This document shows positions 27,571 through 35,655 of a DNA stretch of 64,000 nt, one piece after another. Within the stretch, counting starts at the first letter, position 1; every line of letters starts with the position of its first letter. The notes under the pieces are model-generated. The model did no database searches. It was not told the DNA's origin and saw only the letters and a list, made by a program, of their open reading frames with translations. Source of the stretch: Abditibacterium sp. (GTDB taxonomy: Bacteria > Armatimonadota > Abditibacteriia > Abditibacteriales > Abditibacteriaceae); NCBI GenBank assembly GCA_030448265.1, contig JAUJNG010000012.1, positions 62,001-126,000 on the forward strand, written 5' to 3'. The position numbers and the translations under genes are program-made.

Positions 27571-28974
27571 CTAATCCGCCAAATCAACTGAAATCGTCTT
27601 TATTTGCGTATAAAACTCGCGCGCCGCCTGTCCCTGTTCGCGCGAATATGACGATGAGGCTTTCATGCCACCGAACGGCGCCTGCGGCTCGACGCCCGCC
27701 GTTTCGCCGTTGACGCGCACCATGCCCGCCTCGACTTCGCGCGCGAAACGCAGCGCCTTGTCCAGACTGCGCGTGAAAACCGACGCCGACAAACCATAAG
27801 CCACATCGTTGGCCAGAGCGACGGCTGCATCGAAATCGGGCGCGCGCAATATCGCCAGCACCGGCCCGAAAACTTCCTCGCGCGCAATGGTCATATCGGG
27901 CCGCACTTCGTCCAAAACAAAGGGCGAAACGTAGTGCCCGTGCGCCAAACCGTCCTCTTCTAAGGCGCCGCCGCACAAAACCTTTGCGCCATCCGCCTGC
28001 GCTTCTTCGACGCGGCGCAAAACGTTACTCTTCGCCTCGCCCGAAATGAGCGGGCCGAGATAAAATTGCGCGTCGGTGCCTGGCCCAACTTTGAGTTCTT
28101 TGACGCGCTCCACCAGACGGCGCGTGAACTCGTCGGCAATCGGTTCTTCGAGGATGACGCGCGAAGTCGCGGTGCATTTTTCGCCCGCCGATTTCATCGC
28201 GCCCTGCACCGTGAGTTCGACGGCTTTTTCGAGGTTGGCATCAGCCAGCACCACGACCGGATTTTTGCCGCCCATTTCGAGCTGATATTTGAAACCGCGC
28301 TCAACGCCCGCGCGCGCCACGATTTTGCCGGTCGCCGTCGAGCCGGTGAAGGAAACGCCGTTGAGTCCCGCCGCTTCGAGCAGCGCCGCGCCGGTTTCGC
28401 GCCCGCCCTGCACCAGGTTCCACACGCCGGCGGGAAGTCCGGCTTCGTGCATCACTTCGGTCAACATCTGCGCGCAAAGCGGCGCGTGTTCCGAAGGCTT
28501 CAAAATGACGGTATTGCCGTAAATCAGCGCCGGAGCCGCTTTCCAGAGCGGAATGGCGACCGGAAAATTCCACGGCGTGATCAGTCCGACCACGCCAAGC
28601 GGAAAACGCTGCGTGAAGAGCATGGTCTGCGGATTGAGCGAGGGAATCACATCGCCGATAGGACGCAAGCCTTCGCCCGCGAAGTAGCGCAGAATCGCCA
28701 CGCCGCGCAGGGTTTCGCCGGTGGCTTCGGGCAGCGATTTGCCTTCTTCGCGCGTCAGCGCGGCGGCGATTTCGTCCTTGCGCGCAAGGAGTAGATCGGC
28801 GGCTTTGAAGAGAATCGCGGCGCGCGCGTCGCCCGCGAGGTCGCGCCACGCCGGAAGCGCGCGGCGCGCGGCATCGACGGCAGATTGCACATCGTTGGCG
28901 TTTGAAGCGGGGAAAGCACCGATTAAATCGCGGGTGTCGGCGGGGTTGCGCTTTTCGAAAGTGTTTTGGGGCAT
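27571..28974 (-). CDS. Aldehyde dehydrogenase, probable 2-ketoglutarate semialdehyde dehydrogenase
   Basis: The protein has 467 residues. ALDH motifs are GLITPWNFPVAIPLWKAAPA, NTVILKPSEHAP, FTGSTATGK (NAD-binding), the general base Glu in LEMGGKNPVVVL and the catalytic Cys in SAGEKCTATSR. REEVFGPVLAI and APFGGMKASSSYSREQG complete the fold. Its place directly upstream of an FAH-family and an enolase-family dehydratase gene points to oxidation of 2-ketoglutarate semialdehyde to 2-ketoglutarate. Only 27 bases separate it from the next gene. Confidence 0.9.
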   Translation of the reverse strand: MPQNTFEKRNPADTRDLIGAFPASNANDVQSAVDAARRALPAWRDLAGDARAAILFKAADLLLARKDEIAAALTREEGKSLPEATGETLRGVAILRYFAGEGLRPIGDVIPSLNPQTMLFTQRFPLGVVGLITPWNFPVAIPLWKAAPALIYGNTVILKPSEHAPLCAQMLTEVMHEAGLPAGVWNLVQGGRETGAALLEAAGLNGVSFTGSTATGKIVARAGVERGFKYQLEMGGKNPVVVLADANLEKAVELTVQGAMKSAGEKCTATSRVILEEPIADEFTRRLVERVKELKVGPGTDAQFYLGPLISGEAKSNVLRRVEEAQADGAKVLCGGALEEDGLAHGHYVSPFVLDEVRPDMTIAREEVFGPVLAILRAPDFDAAVALANDVAYGLSASVFTRSLDKALRFAREVEAGMVRVNGETAGVEPQAPFGGMKASSSYSREQGQAAREFYTQIKTISVDLAD

Positions 28975-29005
28975 TAAAAATCTATTTTAGCTGTAAGGTG
29001 CCGGA

Positions 29006-29140
29006 AACCACCCCCGACCCCTCCTTCGTAAGGAGGGGAGATTCACGCCTACTGTCTCCACTTCACTCCAACTTTTCAGTGAAATGCGGGCAGTTGCGCG
29101 CTCGACTCCCCTCCTTACGAAGGAGGGGTCGGGGGTGGTT
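29006..29140. repeat. Long palindrome, family B copy 2
   Basis: AACCACCCCCGACCCCTCCT begins the left arm and its reverse complement ends the right arm. Each arm also contains the short palindrome CTCCTTCGTAAGGAG. It lies between the beta-helix stop (29156) and the ALDH start. It shares ACTTCGTAAGGA-type sequence with the element at 8411. Confidence 0.8.
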
Positions 29141-29155
29141 AACAAAGTAACAGTT

Positions 29156-31279
29156 TCATCGCGGGCGCGGCCCGACGCGCGATAGATCAAACGGCACAAA
29201 GCCGATTTTCGACGCGGGCGAACCCGCTTTCAAGCGAAAATTGCCGCGCGCGGCATCGACGAACATCGGGTCGGCGACGAGCGAGGATTTGTCCTGTTTC
29301 AAAGCGCGCCACTCTTCGAGGGAAAGCGTGCCCGCGCCGAATTTCTTCACGTTGCGCGCGGCGTGGAACTGGCCCGATGCATCCCACAGCAGGTTGGAAT
29401 CGGTCTCGAACGAGCCTTTGGTGATGTCGTTGTCGTAGCCGCCGCCGTAAAAGGGCTGTCCGTTGGCGAGCAAGATGTTGCGTTCCAAACGGAATTGGCC
29501 GCTTTCGGGGTTTGCCCTGGAATTGGAGATCACGAACTCGGTTCCGCCCACGAAAATGTTGTTTCGCACCAGATTGGCGCGCCCGTAATGCTGGTTGAAA
29601 GGGTTGCTTTTGGTGCCAAAAACCAGATTGTTTTCGACCACGACTTCGCTGGTGCCTTCGTCGAGATAAATGCCCCAGCCGCCGTAGCCGTGCGAGGCGA
29701 TGTCGTGAACCAGATTGTTGCGAATCGCGGTCTGCGGGGAAACGCCCAGCGTATAAATGCCGCCCATATCGGAAAGCAGGCCCTGCCCAATGTGGTGAAT
29801 GTGGTTCCACTCGATGATGTTGCCCTGCGCCACGCTCGCCTTGTAGCCCCAGCGCCAGCCCACCGACACGCCCGAATAATAGAGATGATGAATGTGGTTG
29901 TGCGCCACGGTGTTGTTCGCGCTGTGCTGAATCAAAACGCCCAGCGCGGCGGGAAACAGTTCGCCCAGATGGTGAATTTCGCAGTCCTCGACGTGATTGC
30001 TGCCGGTGCGGAGCGCGGGCGAGCCTTCTGCCGAACTGCCATCGATTTTGATGCCGCCTCCACCGCCATCGAAAATTTCGCAGCGCGCGAGGCGAATTTG
30101 CGAGCAGCCGTTAGAAATATCGACGCCGTAAGTGCCGAAATTCTTCAAGCGGCAGTTTTCCAGGCTCACATTGCGCGCGCCGAGGAGAGAAACCAGCCCA
30201 GGCAGATAATACGCGGCCTGCTGAGTCGGAAACGGCGCTTCGCGCGGCAAATCCCACTCGTTGTGGCTCATGGTGAGGCCGCGAAAATGAATGTTTTCGA
30301 CCAGTTTTTCCGCTTCCGCATCGCCCTTGAAACTGATTAAAGAGGCCAAACGCGGCGCGATGACTTCGGCGCGCTCTATATCCTCACCAGGCAGAGGCCA
30401 GTAAGACAGCAAACCGCTTTGCCGGTTTAAATACCATTCGCCAGGTGTATCGAGGGCTTCATATACGTTGTCCACGAAGTAGCGCGCGCCCTTTGGGGTG
30501 TTGTCGTCGCTGAATTTGAGCCGCGCGCCGCGCGAAAAATGCACGGTGTTAGTCGCATCATCAACGCGCTCGATGGGCAGGTTGGCCGAAACCCAGAAAT
30601 GGAACGCCACGACTTCGACATCGCGCAGATTCGTCCAATCGCTTTTGATGTCGCCGCGCGTGAACTGAAACTTGGCAACTGGCTCGGCGTAGCCGTGACC
30701 GCTTTTCAGCGCTCCCTTGGCCCCCGCGACGCGCAAAAAACCCTGGTTGGGCGTGCGCGCGCGATGGCGCCGCTCGCCGTTAATCCACAACTGGCGGAAA
30801 TAGGGCGTGGTGCCCTCTTTGACGCCCTGCACCGTCGTCGTCCACAGGTGGCCTTCTTTTTTCCAGCCGGAAATTTTCATCCCGCCCGACAGAACCGGCG
30901 TTTCGCCCTCGAAAGCGGCGTAGGTGACGGGCGATTGCGCGGTTCCCGAATCCTGCGGCCCCAATTCGAGCGGCGCCGCTAAAAAGTAGGTGCCGCCGCG
31001 AAAAACGACTTGGACGGGGCCGTTTTTGCCGCTCGCTTTGAAGGCGCGCACGGCGTCGCGGGCGCGCTGGGGCGTGGCGAAGGGCGCGTTTTGGGTTCCG
31101 GCGTTGGTGCCGCGGCCCTGGGGTGAAACGTAAAACTTGGCGCTCTGCGGCGCGGTTTCGTTTCGAGTTTGCGCCTCGCTCGAAGTTTTGAGGGTCATCA
31201 GCATGGACAGACAAACCACCAGCAGGGGCCACAAATGCACCGCAGTTGCGGTCAGCGCGTTCATTTCGAAGTTCTTCAA
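29156..31279 (-). CDS. Secreted right-handed parallel beta-helix protein (GH141-like)
   Basis: The protein has 707 residues. An N-terminal signal segment (LLVVCLSMLMTLKTSSEA) is followed by FYVSPQGRGTNAGTQNAPFA, the typical opening of secreted beta-helix glycan enzymes. A beta-sandwich insert (FRQLWINGERRHRARTPNQG) precedes repeated coils (VSLENCRLKNFGTYGVDISN, NTVAHNHIHHLYYSGVSVGW, NNLVHDIASHGYGGWGIYLD). This layout is that of GH141 (alpha-L-fucosidase/xylanase group), but family membership needs a profile search. It is followed by the sugar-acid genes and preceded by a sulfatase in the same operon. Confidence 0.78.
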   Translation of the reverse strand: MKNFEMNALTATAVHLWPLLVVCLSMLMTLKTSSEAQTRNETAPQSAKFYVSPQGRGTNAGTQNAPFATPQRARDAVRAFKASGKNGPVQVVFRGGTYFLAAPLELGPQDSGTAQSPVTYAAFEGETPVLSGGMKISGWKKEGHLWTTTVQGVKEGTTPYFRQLWINGERRHRARTPNQGFLRVAGAKGALKSGHGYAEPVAKFQFTRGDIKSDWTNLRDVEVVAFHFWVSANLPIERVDDATNTVHFSRGARLKFSDDNTPKGARYFVDNVYEALDTPGEWYLNRQSGLLSYWPLPGEDIERAEVIAPRLASLISFKGDAEAEKLVENIHFRGLTMSHNEWDLPREAPFPTQQAAYYLPGLVSLLGARNVSLENCRLKNFGTYGVDISNGCSQIRLARCEIFDGGGGGIKIDGSSAEGSPALRTGSNHVEDCEIHHLGELFPAALGVLIQHSANNTVAHNHIHHLYYSGVSVGWRWGYKASVAQGNIIEWNHIHHIGQGLLSDMGGIYTLGVSPQTAIRNNLVHDIASHGYGGWGIYLDEGTSEVVVENNLVFGTKSNPFNQHYGRANLVRNNIFVGGTEFVISNSRANPESGQFRLERNILLANGQPFYGGGYDNDITKGSFETDSNLLWDASGQFHAARNVKKFGAGTLSLEEWRALKQDKSSLVADPMFVDAARGNFRLKAGSPASKIGFVPFDLSRVGPRPR

Positions 31280-31329
31280 AGGGTTTTTTTCCGTTCCCCA
31301 ACCCTTTTAACACAAACGGAACGGTGAAT

Positions 31330-32892
31330 TCATGCGCCGCCTCGCCACAGCGAGCGATTCATCTGGAACAACTGCGGCGACGGAAGAGTTTGGGGTGGAG
31401 CGTCCTGATTCGCCGCTTTGGGCGGTGCGGGACGCGGCGGATAAGTGTCAAAAACCTCGCCTCGGCCAAAGGCGCGCGGGTCGCCGGTGCGCTTCATCCA
31501 GCTTTCCAAATCGGCGCGCAGTGTGGTTTTGACACCCGCCAAACGCGGGTCGCCCGCCAGGTTGTTGATCTGGCCAGGATCGTCCTTGATGCGATACAAC
31601 TCTTCGGCGGGCCGCAAACCGTAAGCGAGTTGGTGGAAGCGCGAAAATTGGGGATTATCGCGGTTGTCGCGCAGAAAATCTTTAGTAGGGCCGGCATCGG
31701 AATCGGAGATGCGCGGCGAGTCGGCGGCGGGCACGCGATTCGTTTCGAAGTTGCGAATATAGAGGTAGTCGTCGGTGCGAACGGCGCGCATCGGGTAGCC
31801 GAGCCAGAACGGATTGCCCTCTTCGCGGCGAAAGATGTCGTGGCGTTCGCGCCCGAAATGGGTGCGGTCGCGCGCCGTTTCGACGCGCCCACCCCGCCGG
31901 CTCGTCAAAATCGGCAGCAGACTGCGGCCCGTCATTTCGGGAAGGGGCTGGAGGCCGGCAGCTTCGAGAAATGTCGGCGCGAAGTCGATATGGTTGACGA
32001 AATCGGTCACCACGCGCCCGCCAGGAATGCGCGCCGGCCACTGCACGGCGAGGGGCATTCGTGTGCCGTAATCGTAAAGCTGCATTTTGGCGCGCGCGAA
32101 AGGCATTCCGTTGTCGCTGGTCACGATGACGAGGGTATTGTCGAGCTGGCCTTTTTGTTTGAGCAGATCGAGCATTTCGCCGAGTTCGCGGTCGAAACGC
32201 TGAATTTCGGCGAGATAATCGTGCATATCGGCGCGCACCGTGGGCACGTCGGGCAAAAACGGCGGGATAGCGATGTCCTGGGGCCGGATATTGGCGCCTT
32301 CCTTTTGCGCGATGTCCTTGTCGAAGGGCCGGTGTGGGTCGGTGGTGCCGAACCAGAAGCAAAACGGTTTTCCCTGCGGCACATCGGCCAGAAAGGTCGT
32401 GAAATCGGGGAACTTGGGGCCGGCGGGGTTGCGGGTGCGATTCTGCGCGGTTTCGTTGCCTGGCCCCCAGCCTTTGCGCGTGAAGCCGACGCTGTAACCG
32501 GCGCGCTCCAGAATATCGGGATAAACGGGGAACTTGACCGGCAAAAAACCGAGCAGGTTGGAGCCTTCTTCGAGGCGCACGAAATCCTGTCCGGTCAAAA
32601 CCGCCGCGCGCGAGGGCGAGCAGGAGGGGCTGTTGCAAAACGCGTTGGGGAACAGCACGCCGTTGCGCGCGATGCGGTCGAAAACCGGCGTTTTGACGGC
32701 GGGATCGCCGTTAATCGAGGTGTGAATCCACGACTGGTCGTCGGTGATGCAAAACAGGATGTTGGGGCGCTGCGAAGTGGCTTGTTGCGCGGGTTGCTGC
32801 TGTTGTGCCTGAGTGCGGCCTGCTAAAGCGAAAGTGGCTAACGCAGTGAGCGGAGCGATGGCCTTGAGGGGCCAATTTGCGGCGAATTTCAC
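31330..32892 (-). CDS. Secreted sulfatase (type I, Cys-type)
   Basis: The protein has 520 residues. The signal peptide MKFAANWPLKAIAPLTALAT, then FALAGRTQA, is followed by PNILFCITDDQSW. The formylglycine motif is CSPSRAAVLTG with Cys91. Further marks are TTDPHRPFD, IVTSDNGMPFARAK (a variant with DNG instead of DHG) and MPLAVQWP. It acts outside the cytoplasm on sulfate esters. It is the second gene of the pilin-headed operon, followed by the beta-helix enzyme 50 bases on. The formylglycine-forming enzyme must lie elsewhere. Confidence 0.92.
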   Translation of the reverse strand: MKFAANWPLKAIAPLTALATFALAGRTQAQQQQPAQQATSQRPNILFCITDDQSWIHTSINGDPAVKTPVFDRIARNGVLFPNAFCNSPSCSPSRAAVLTGQDFVRLEEGSNLLGFLPVKFPVYPDILERAGYSVGFTRKGWGPGNETAQNRTRNPAGPKFPDFTTFLADVPQGKPFCFWFGTTDPHRPFDKDIAQKEGANIRPQDIAIPPFLPDVPTVRADMHDYLAEIQRFDRELGEMLDLLKQKGQLDNTLVIVTSDNGMPFARAKMQLYDYGTRMPLAVQWPARIPGGRVVTDFVNHIDFAPTFLEAAGLQPLPEMTGRSLLPILTSRRGGRVETARDRTHFGRERHDIFRREEGNPFWLGYPMRAVRTDDYLYIRNFETNRVPAADSPRISDSDAGPTKDFLRDNRDNPQFSRFHQLAYGLRPAEELYRIKDDPGQINNLAGDPRLAGVKTTLRADLESWMKRTGDPRAFGRGEVFDTYPPRPAPPKAANQDAPPQTLPSPQLFQMNRSLWRGGA

Positions 32893-32968
32893 GTTTGAAG
32901 TCCTTTAAAGTTGCGAGAGACCGTCCGAAAGGTAACGGCTTGTAGGCGCTGGCCTCTTGATACAACAA

Positions 32969-32999
32969 CGCGGCCCCGTGTCTTCGACATGGGGCCGCG
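32969..32999 (-). terminator. Conserved GC hairpin after the pilin at 33012
   Basis: The stem CGCGGCCCC/GGGGCCGCG lies 12 bases after the pilin stop and before the sulfatase start. In this operon it may act as a partial terminator, giving more pilin than enzyme transcript. Confidence 0.6.
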
Positions 33000-33011
33000 C
33001 GCTGTCACTTT

Positions 33012-33926
33012 TTAAATGTCGCCCTGGTTGACCGCGTTGAAAGTGGGATTTTGGCCCGACCGCGTGAAGCCGGTGCGAATGTTCCAGATTTTGTCGGAAG
33101 TGTTCTCTCCCCTGCTTTTGAACCACTTGACGTGGCCGTCGGCGAAGGCGAGATTGATCCCTTCCATATGGCGCAGCCCACCGCCTTTGCCTGTGGTGTC
33201 AGCATTGGTAGGCGGCGGCGAATCTTCGCCCAGGTTGGTGGCGGTGCCGAATGTCGTGCAGGACGCAAAGGTGGGATTGCTCTGCTGCTCGTTGCGGCCT
33301 GGATTCGTGCTGCCGGCGGGTGTGCAGCCGATACTCCGGTAGCGTCCGTTGGCGTTGCCACCGTCGCCGAACATCACGGTCAGCGTCGGTTGGAGCAACG
33401 CCGCCTCTCCTATCCCCACACGGTAATCCGGTGCTGTGAGGCTGCTATTCCAGCTCAAGGCCGCGTTATACCAGTAATCGCTGATACCACCTCCAACGTT
33501 CGGGTTGACACTGTTGACAGCCCCGCCTGGCGATACCGGCTCGCTTGGGCACTGAAACACCTGACTCCAGTTGGCGATATAAGGCTGAACTGAATCCGCC
33601 CAGCCGATGGCTACCCTTATGCCAGCAGCAGAATTGGCGCCGAGATTGGCGGTGGTGCCAGACACGGCTTTGGGCATTCTCTCATCGTAATCCTGCACAT
33701 ACTGGCGCGCAGCCAGCGCGATTTGCTTGAGGTTGCTCTGGCAACTGGAGCGCCGCGCGTTTTCCCTGGCCCGTCCAAATACGGGGAAGAGGATGGCGGC
33801 GAGAATAGCAATAATAGCTATAACGACCAAAAGTTCAATGAGCGTGAAGCCTTGGCTCCGATCTCCTTTTATTTGGGTGTCGTGCTCGACACTGTAGCGA
33901 GGCTGTAACGGTTTGGATTTCTGCAT
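33012..33926 (-). CDS. Pilin-like protein (H-X9-DG family), first gene of the 22-34 kb operon
   Basis: The protein has 304 residues and is intact. Start [18 protein letters not shown], prepilin site SQGFTLIE, helix [50 protein letters not shown], and [20 protein letters not shown]. The tail ([13 protein letters not shown]) is the one found as orphan fragments at 19030 and 34254. The upstream block matches the + strand cassettes. It precedes a sulfatase, a beta-helix enzyme and sugar-acid genes on the same strand, so it probably heads that transcript. Confidence 0.92.
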   Translation of the reverse strand: MQKSKPLQPRYSVEHDTQIKGDRSQGFTLIELLVVIAIIAILAAILFPVFGRARENARRSSCQSNLKQIALAARQYVQDYDERMPKAVSGTTANLGANSAAGIRVAIGWADSVQPYIANWSQVFQCPSEPVSPGGAVNSVNPNVGGGISDYWYNAALSWNSSLTAPDYRVGIGEAALLQPTLTVMFGDGGNANGRYRSIGCTPAGSTNPGRNEQQSNPTFASCTTFGTATNLGEDSPPPTNADTTGKGGGLRHMEGINLAFADGHVKWFKSRGENTSDKIWNIRTGFTRSGQNPTFNAVNQGDI

Positions 33927-33985
33927 AATTTTCCCTTATTGCCCCAGAGCGAGGCCGCAAAATCTCAGACTGAAATGAACTTGGA

Positions 33986-34056
33986 AAACGGTTACCAATT
34001 AATTATGCCCCAAAACGCGCCACCTCAAACTTAACTAAGGTAAGGTTAATAGCACG
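33986..34056 (-). promoter_or_regulatory. Conserved pilin-cassette upstream block, copy 4
   Basis: Read on the minus strand: CGTGCTATTAACCTTACC, AGTTAAGTTTGAGG, CGCGTTTTGGGGCATAATTA and GGTAACCG. The possible promoter is TTGAGG, 15 bases, CATAAT. This block would drive the pilin and perhaps the whole operon to 21.9 kb. Confidence 0.55.
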
Positions 34057-34210
34057 AAAGGAAGATTGTGCCAAAAATGGAAAATAAAATGGAAGAAGTG
34101 ACGCTTTGGGCTTGGCTATGGAAGAGTGTTATCGTGTTGGAGCGCCATTGGTCGCCAAGAGGTGGCCCGCCGATGGGCAAGCAGACAAAACAGGTCTTGC
34201 GACGCAACAA

Positions 34211-34242
34211 CGCGGCCCCATGTCGAAGACACGCGGCCGCGC
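34211..34242 (-). terminator. Conserved GC hairpin, fifth copy, after a pilin remnant
   Basis: The stem CGCGGCC(C/G)C...CGCGGCCGCG with the same loop lies 12 bases after the remnant pilin tail on the minus strand. Confidence 0.5.
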
Positions 34243-34253
34243 GTTGTCACCAA

Positions 34254-34345
34254 TTAAACGTCGCTCCGGTTGACGGTGAGAACTTGCCCTGAGCTGGTGA
34301 AGCCGGTGCGGATGTTCCAGATATTGTCCGACGTGTCCTCTGCTC
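34254..34345 (-). pseudogene. Orphan C-terminal tail of a pilin
   Basis: On the minus strand the bases encode [19 protein letters not shown], then VLTVNRSDV and a stop. The rest of the gene is gone; IS remnants begin about 180 bases away. It is followed by the standard cassette hairpin, so a complete pilin cassette once lay here. Confidence 0.75.
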
Positions 34346-34533
34346 TTGTGCTCTATTAGCGGTTCCGATGAGCGTTGTATTGCCCTACCGGACAACGCCC
34401 TGCGCTTCGACCTCGCCAATCTCCAAGGTAGGCGTCCGCTTATGGAGCGGCAATGACAAGTCATTGCCCTACCGGACAACCCCAACCGGAACTGCTCTTG
34501 ATGAACACGTAAGAGTGTATCCGAATAACCCCG

Positions 34534-34770
34534 TTGTATAAAACCGGAAGAGAGGAGTGTGTCGTAAAAGTGGCAAAGAGCAAAAGTGCGAGGTTTCGTT
34601 GTCCCGACGAGTTGTGGGAAAAGATCAAGCCGCTGATTGCGCCTCACCCCAACACGCACCGCTTTGGCGGGGGCCGTCCGCGTGTTGCCGACCGTGTGTG
34701 CATGGAGGGGATCTTCTTCGTGTTATGCACGGGCTGCCAGTGGAAAGCGCTGGATGAGACGGGGATATGC
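34534..34770 (+). pseudogene. IS5-family transposase N-terminal fragment
   Basis: The frame reads RCPDELWEKIKPLIAPHPNT, HRFGGGRPRVADRVCMEG and IFFVLCTGCQWKALDETGIC. This is the DUF4096-type N-terminus of an IS5-family transposase. It breaks off after about 75 residues, where a different, oppositely oriented transposase remnant begins. The catalytic DDE part is absent. Confidence 0.75.
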
Positions 34771-35390
34771 AGCGCCTCCACCGCTCGCGCCTCTGCTGTA
34801 GCCCTGGTCAACCCACCAGTTGCACACCTTCCCCCGTGACTTCCTGCACCTGCTCACACAGCGTCTCGACCTGAGAGCGGTCACCTTCATTGGCGGGCGT
34901 CACGCTCAAGGCCAGGAGAGGCCCCAGTGTATCCACCGCGATGTGAATCGCGATGTGAATCTTGCTGCCACTTCTCTTTTTGGTGCCGTCGTAGCCCGCG
35001 CGCGGCCCGCTTTCGCAGGTCGAACACAGCGTGCGTGAGTCCACAATGGCGGCCCTTGGCTCTGGTTCACGCCCGCCCAGTTGCCGGATTACCTCACGCA
35101 GGTCGTGCGCCATGGTCTCGAAGACGCCCGCCGCCAGCCAGCGCTGGGTCTGCTGGTAAACGATCTCCCACGGTGGCAGGTCGTGGGGCAGGTCGCGCTA
35201 TGCACAGCCACTGCGCGCTACGCACAGCCACTGCGCGCCACATAGTGCAAGCCGTTGAACACTTCGCGCAAATCGTGCTTGGGCTGTGGCACATTCTCGC
35301 TCAACAAGCACAAATACGGCAGCATGAAATCCCATTCTTCGTCACTGACATCCCATGGATAAACCTGGCGTTTCACGCTCAAGGTTTACA
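34765..35390 (-). pseudogene. IS5-like transposase, degenerate
   Basis: Minus-strand pieces read VYPWDVSDEEWDFMLPYLCL, HDLREVFNGLHYVARSGC, LPPWEIVYQQTQRWLAAGVF and a catalytic part AAIVDSRTLCSTCESGPRAG, YDGTKKRSGSKIHIAIHIAV, PANEGDRSQVE. The frame is broken by a duplicated GCGCAGTGGCTGTGC unit near 35200 and by a change near 34815 at the DQGY motif. It appears inserted into, or to have replaced part of, the other transposase at 34534. Confidence 0.75.
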
Positions 35391-35401
35391 CTCTCAGTCA
35401 C

Positions 35402-35580
35402 TTAGAGTGTGTATAGAAAGTCTGTGATCTTCGTGAAAGCTCCCGTTTTTCGTCACCCTGAGGAGCCTGCGACGAAGGATCTGGCGTCACAGTCTCGGCA
35501 GCGTAACGCCAGATCCTTCGCCGCAGGCTCCTCAGGATGACGAAATGGGGGCGCTTTCGGACTTTCTATACACACTCTAA
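35402..35580. repeat. MITE-like palindrome with TTAGAGTGTGTATAGAAAGT ends
   Basis: A 179-base inverted repeat. The 20-base ends are TTAGAGTGTGTATAGAAAGT and its reverse complement. The inner arms contain TCACCCTGAGGAGCCTGCGA, then CGAAGGATCTGGCG. It lies between an IS5-like remnant and the peptidase stop. Terminal repeats of this kind suggest mobilisation by an IS transposase. Confidence 0.8.
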
Positions 35581-35655
35581 CACGCTCTAACCCGTTTGAA
35601 GGCAAATCCGGCCCCATCCATGGGTAGACGATCAGTGACGACGCATTCCACAGGT

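Noticed and set aside
34211-34242. Repeated GC hairpins as a CRISPR array
   Set aside because: The five copies are kilobases apart, each by a pilin gene, with no spacer spacing and no cas genes.
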